A DNA stretch of 64,000 bases. Origin: Sutcliffiella horikoshii (GTDB lineage Bacteria > Bacillota > Bacilli > Bacillales > Bacillaceae_I). Every line of letters starts with the position of its first letter. The stretch's first letter is position 1. Under the pieces are notes generated by a model. The model worked only from the letters and a program-made list of their open reading frames with translations. It had not been told where the DNA came from and made no database searches. Where the stretch lies: assembly GCF_008180725.1 (NCBI RefSeq), contig NZ_VTEV01000001.1, positions 310,001-374,000 on the forward strand, in the 5' to 3' direction. A program made the position numbers and the translations under genes. Positions 58,135-64,000 of the stretch are shown piece by piece.

Positions 58135-61100
58135 TAGCTGTACACCGCCTCTTTTTCTGTGCTTTCCAAGGTTTCGATCGATTCAATGGAGAATGTCATC
58201 GATTCTAATACTCTAAGGATCGCTTTTGCTGTATCAAGGGATGTTAGGCAAGGGATCCCATTTTCTACTGATTCACGGCGGATTCTGAATCCGTCACGAG
58301 CAGGTTGTTTTCCTTTAGTCAACGTGTTGATAACAAATTGTGCTTGCCCTTTTCTAATCACATCAATCAGGTTCGGTGATTCCCCGCCTATTTTATTGAC
58401 AACCGTTACCGGGATGTCTGATTCGCCAAAGAATTCTGCAGTTCCTGCTGTAGCTAAAAGTTTGTAACCGATACGGTGGAATCTTTTTGCAAGTTGAAGT
58501 GCTTCTTCTTTGTCTTTGTCTGCAATGGTGAACAATACAGAACCGTAAGTTCTTATGGAAATCCCAGAAGCAACCAGACCTTTATATAGCGCTTTTTCTA
58601 GGGTGATATCTTTCCCCATTACTTCTCCTGTAGATTTCATTTCCGGTCCAAGGGTGATATCCACATTTCTCAGTTTTGCAAAAGAGAATACCGGTACTTT
58701 CACAAACACACCTTTTGTTTCCGGCTGCAGTCCAGATCCATATCCTTGTGAAGCAAGCGTTTCACCTAAAATGATCTTGGTAGCTACCTTGGCCATTGGC
58801 ACATGGGTTATTTTGCTTAAGAATGGTACTGTACGGCTTGATCTTGGATTTACTTCTATTACATAGACTTCCTCTTTGTAGATGACAAATTGAATGTTTA
58901 GTAGTCCGATAATGTTCAAGCCTTGTGCCAATCTAGTTGTGTAATCAATGATTTGTTCTTTGATACCTTCACTCAATGTTTGTGGAGGGTAGACCGCAAT
59001 CGAGTCACCTGAGTGAACACCAGCGCGTTCGATATGCTCCATTATTCCTGGGATGAATACATCTTTTCCATCTGAAATTGCATCTACTTCGATTTCTTTA
59101 CCTGTCATGTATTTATCAATCAGTACAGGATGTTCCGGGTTGATTTTTACCGCATTTTTCATGTAGTGTAAAAGCTCTTCAGACTTATAGACGATTTCCA
59201 TCGCACGACCGCCCAAAACATACGATGGACGCACAAGCACCGGGTAGCCTATTCCTTCGGCAATTTCGATTGCCTCAGGGATAGAGATGGCTGTTTTCCC
59301 TTTAGGTTGTGGAATATCAAGGGTGTTCAATGTCTGTTCGAATTTATCGCGATTTTCTGCTCGATCTAAGTCTTCTAAGGTAGTACCTAAAATCTTAACT
59401 CCTCTTGCTTCTAATTCCGCTGCAAGGTTGATTGCCGTTTGGCCACCGAATTGTACAACGACTCCTTTTGGCTTTTCCAGATTGATGATATTCATGACAT
59501 CTTCAATCGTTAATGGCTCAAAATAAAGCTTGTCAGAAATACTGAAGTCTGTTGATACTGTCTCTGGATTATTGTTGATGATGATTGCTTCATAACCCGC
59601 TTCTTTAATTGCCCAAACAGAATGGACCGTTGCATAGTCAAACTCTACACCTTGGCCGATTCGAATAGGACCGGAGCCGAGCACAACGATGCTTTCTTTT
59701 TCGGTAACTTCGGATTCGTTTTCCTCTTCATACGTTCCATAGTAGTAAGGGGTGCTAGACTCGAACTCAGCTGCGCAAGTATCTACCATTTTATACACTG
59801 GTGCTATTCTTTCTTGAAGACGCAGTTCATAGATGTCTCTTTCGCTTGTGGCCCATAATTTTGCGATCGTCTCGTCGCTGAAGCCCATTTCTTTCGCTTC
59901 GATCAGCGTGGAGATGCAACCATTGTTGCTTGTGATAAACTCTTCCATCGCCAAGATTTTATGCAGCTTTTGTAGGAAAAACAGATCAATCTCACACCAA
60001 TCATGGATAGTCTGAATGGTGACGCCCCTTCTCATGGCTTCCGCGATATAGAACAATCTTTCATCCCCAGCTTTTCTGATACGTTTTTCCACTAGTTCAT
60101 CTGAAAACCCTTCGCTTCCTTCCAGCTCAAGGTAGGAGATGTTGGATTCAAGAGAACGAACTGCTTTTAGAAGTGATTCTTCAAACGTTCTACCAATAGC
60201 CATTACTTCTCCTGTTGCTTTCATTTGAGTGCCAAGTCGACGGTTCGCTGACTCAAACTTATCAAATGGGAACCTAGGGATCTTTGTTACGATATAATCC
60301 AGTGCCGGCTCAAAGCATGCATACGTTTTGCCTGTAACAGGATTCATCATTTCATCTAGAGTCAAACCTACTGCGATTTTCGCAGCTAATTTAGCAATTG
60401 GGTAACCTGTTGCTTTGGAAGCAAGTGCAGATGAGCGGCTTACCCTTGGGTTTACTTCAATAATGTAGTAGTTGAAACTGTGTGGATCAAGCGCGAGTTG
60501 TACATTACATCCACCCTCGATTTCCAAGGCACGGATGATTTTCAGGGATACATTACGCAACAACTGATATTCCCTGTCACTTAGTGTTTGGCTCGGCGCC
60601 ACCACGATGGAGTCTCCCGTATGTACTCCGACCGGATCGATGTTTTCCATGTTGCAGACTACAATTGCATTGTCATTGCTGTCACGCATCACTTCATATT
60701 CGATTTCCTTAAATCCAGCGATGCTCTTCTCTAGTAGACATTGTGTTACGGGACTATTTTTCAGTCCGCTTGTCACGATTTCAATTAACTCTTCTTCGTC
60801 CGAACAAATTCCTCCGCCTGTTCCGCCAAGGGTATAGGCAGGTCTTACAATGACCGGGTACCCTACTTGCTTAACAAATTCATAAGCTTCTTCAAGATTT
60901 ATGATGATTTCACTTTGAGGGACAGGCTCTCCCAGTTCATTCATCAAAGTACGGAACAGGTCGCGGTCCTCTGCTTTTTGAATAGCAGATAGCTTCGTCC
61001 CGAGAATCTGTACGTTACATTCCTCTAGAACCCCTGCTTCTGCCAGTTCCACAGCAAGGTTTAAGCCTGTTTGCCCACCAAGGGTAGGAAGGATGGCATC

Positions 61101-61349
61101 TGGTCGTTCCTTGCGGATGATTCTGCTTACAAATTCGACCGTTAATGGTTCCATGTATACTTTGTCCGCCATCTCTTGGTCTGTCATGATGGTTGCAGGA
61201 TTGGAGTTTACTAGAATAACGCGGTAGCCCTCTTCGCGAAGGGCGATACACGCTTGCGTACCTGCATAATCAAATTCTGCTGCCTGCCCGATCACAATAG
61301 GACCGGACCCGATTACTAAGATGGATTGGATGTCTAGACGTTTTGGCAT
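58134..61349 (-). CDS. carB: carbamoyl-phosphate synthase, large subunit
   Basis: Makes carbamoyl phosphate from bicarbonate, ammonia and two ATP. Also called pyrAB. The protein is 1071 aa: two ATP-grasp halves ([19 protein letters not shown] and [19 protein letters not shown] mark their starts) and a C-terminal MGS-like regulatory domain ([11 protein letters not shown]) that in Bacillus responds to UMP and PRPP. Overlaps carA by 16 bases. As part of the pyr operon it is the pyrimidine-specific enzyme. Confidence 0.98.
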
Positions 61350-62427
61350 ACAAGTTCCTCCTTTTTTGCTTCCTTTATAAGTTCCATGAATTGATCAAAT
61401 AAGTAGTTCGCATCTTCTGGTCCTGGACTTGCTTCCGGGTGATATTGGACCGTGAAAACAGGGTAATCTTTATGTTTGATCCCTTCGACCGTACCGTCGT
61501 TTAGTGCGATATGTGTTACTTCTAGTCTTGTATTTCCTAATGACTCTTCCGTTACGGTGTAGCCATGGTTTTGGGAAGTTAATGCCACTTTTCCGGTTTT
61601 CAAATCTTTTACCGGGTGGTTGGATCCTCGATGACCGAATTTCATTTTTTCCGTATCCGCTCCACATGCAAGGGCAAATAGCTGGTGTCCGAGGCAAATT
61701 CCGAATACCGGTACTTTTCCGAGTAGTCCTTGAATCATCGTGATCGCTTCCGGAACGTCTTTTGGGTCTCCAGGTCCATTGGACAGCATCACTCCGTCCG
61801 GGCTAAGCTGCATGATTTCTTCAGCTGTGATGTTGTAAGGAACCACGACCACATCACATCCACGTTTGTTCAATTCTCGTAAAATACCGTGCTTCATTCC
61901 GAAGTCCACAAGAACCACTCTGTACCCGCGACCTGGACTAGGATAAGCCGTCTTTGTGGATACTTGATGTACTTGGTTGGTTGCAAGCGTCGTCGTTTTC
62001 AATTGTTGAACTACTTCATCACGGTCTACATCAAGTCCGCATAATGCTCCTTTTAATGTTCCATGCTGACGAATGATTCTTGTCAGTTTTCTTGTATCAA
62101 TCCCTGCAATTCCTGGAATGTCTTTCGCTTTGAAAAACTCATCCAGTGTCCATTGATTACGGAAGTTGGAAGGATAATCACTGACTTCTTTTACAATAAA
62201 ACCGTGGATGGCAGGATGAATGGATTCAAAGTCATCTCTGTTCACTCCGTAATTTCCTACAAGTGGATATGTGAGGGTAACTAGCTGACCACAGTAGGAT
62301 GGATCCGATAAAATTTCTTGATAGCCTGTCATTCCTGTATTAAAAACCACTTCACCAATAGAGTCCTTTAAGCTGCCAAACGCCTTTCCTACAAAGAAAG
62401 TGCCGTCTTCTAAAATTAGTTGTCGAT

Positions 62428-62431
<4 letters not shown>
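61334..62431 (-). CDS. carA: carbamoyl-phosphate synthase, small (glutaminase) subunit
   Basis: Releases ammonia from glutamine for CarB. Also called pyrAA. The protein is 365 aa: an N-terminal domain ([27 protein letters not shown]) and a class I amidotransferase domain with the nucleophile Cys in [12 protein letters not shown] and the His-Glu pair in [11 protein letters not shown]. It overlaps the pyrC stop (ATGA). Confidence 0.98.

Positions 62432-64000
<1,569 letters not shown>

Overview
The window is a stretch of chromosome from a spore-forming member of the Bacillaceae: moderately AT-rich, with the gene order of the Bacillus subtilis pyr-to-topA region read backwards. The tiny sporulation gene spoVM, fapR, remA, ylqG/ylqH and the ylxM-ffh-rpsP order all support this. 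Nearly every gene is on the minus strand. Only rpmB, rqcH and a SurA-like lipoprotein gene are on the plus strand. Both ends are cut: trmFO continues past base 1 and pyrB past base 64000.

Right to left (the direction of transcription): 55-64 kb is the pyrimidine operon pyrB-pyrC-carA-carB-pyrK-pyrD-pyrF-pyrE, overlapping throughout and closed by a terminator, which makes UMP from bicarbonate, glutamine and aspartate. 52-55 kb is accessory: a NERD-domain protein, a SurA-like lipoprotein and a repeat array, where B. subtilis has a sulfate-assimilation operon. Then come rqcH, a Ca2+-type P-ATPase, yicC, remA, gmk and rpoZ, followed by coaBC-priA-def-fmt-rsmB-rlmN-prpC-prkC-rsgA-rpe (CoA synthesis, replication restart, formyl-Met handling, rRNA modification, and the cell-wall-sensing kinase/phosphatase pair), thiN, spoVM and rpmB. 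The 20-31 kb part holds yloU-yloV, serine dehydratase, recG, the FapR-controlled fatty-acid operon fapR-plsX-fabD-fabG, acpP and rnc. The 4-20 kb part holds smc, ftsY, ylxM-ffh (chromosome organisation and SRP), rpsP-khpA, rimM-trmD-rplS, lepB, rbgA, rnhB, ylqG-ylqH and sucCD. The left end is dprA, topA and trmFO.

The core genes look intact and ordinary. The unusual material is between them. (1) Two intergenic regions (31752-31968 and 54556-54974) carry arrays of a short core motif repeated at almost exactly 21 bp, two helical turns, with a different core at each locus. At the second locus the whole array is duplicated. I do not recognise this type of element. (2) A palindromic repeat of about 127 bp occurs at six intergenic loci, twice as a head-to-head pair around a shared middle segment of about 90 bp. 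One copy lies inside a 27-bp inverted repeat that looks like a split terminator, and its ends have changed together so that pairing is kept. (3) Several promoters and leaders carry inverted repeats that may be operators (rpsP, yloU, sdaAB), and a clear FapR box overlaps the fapR start region.
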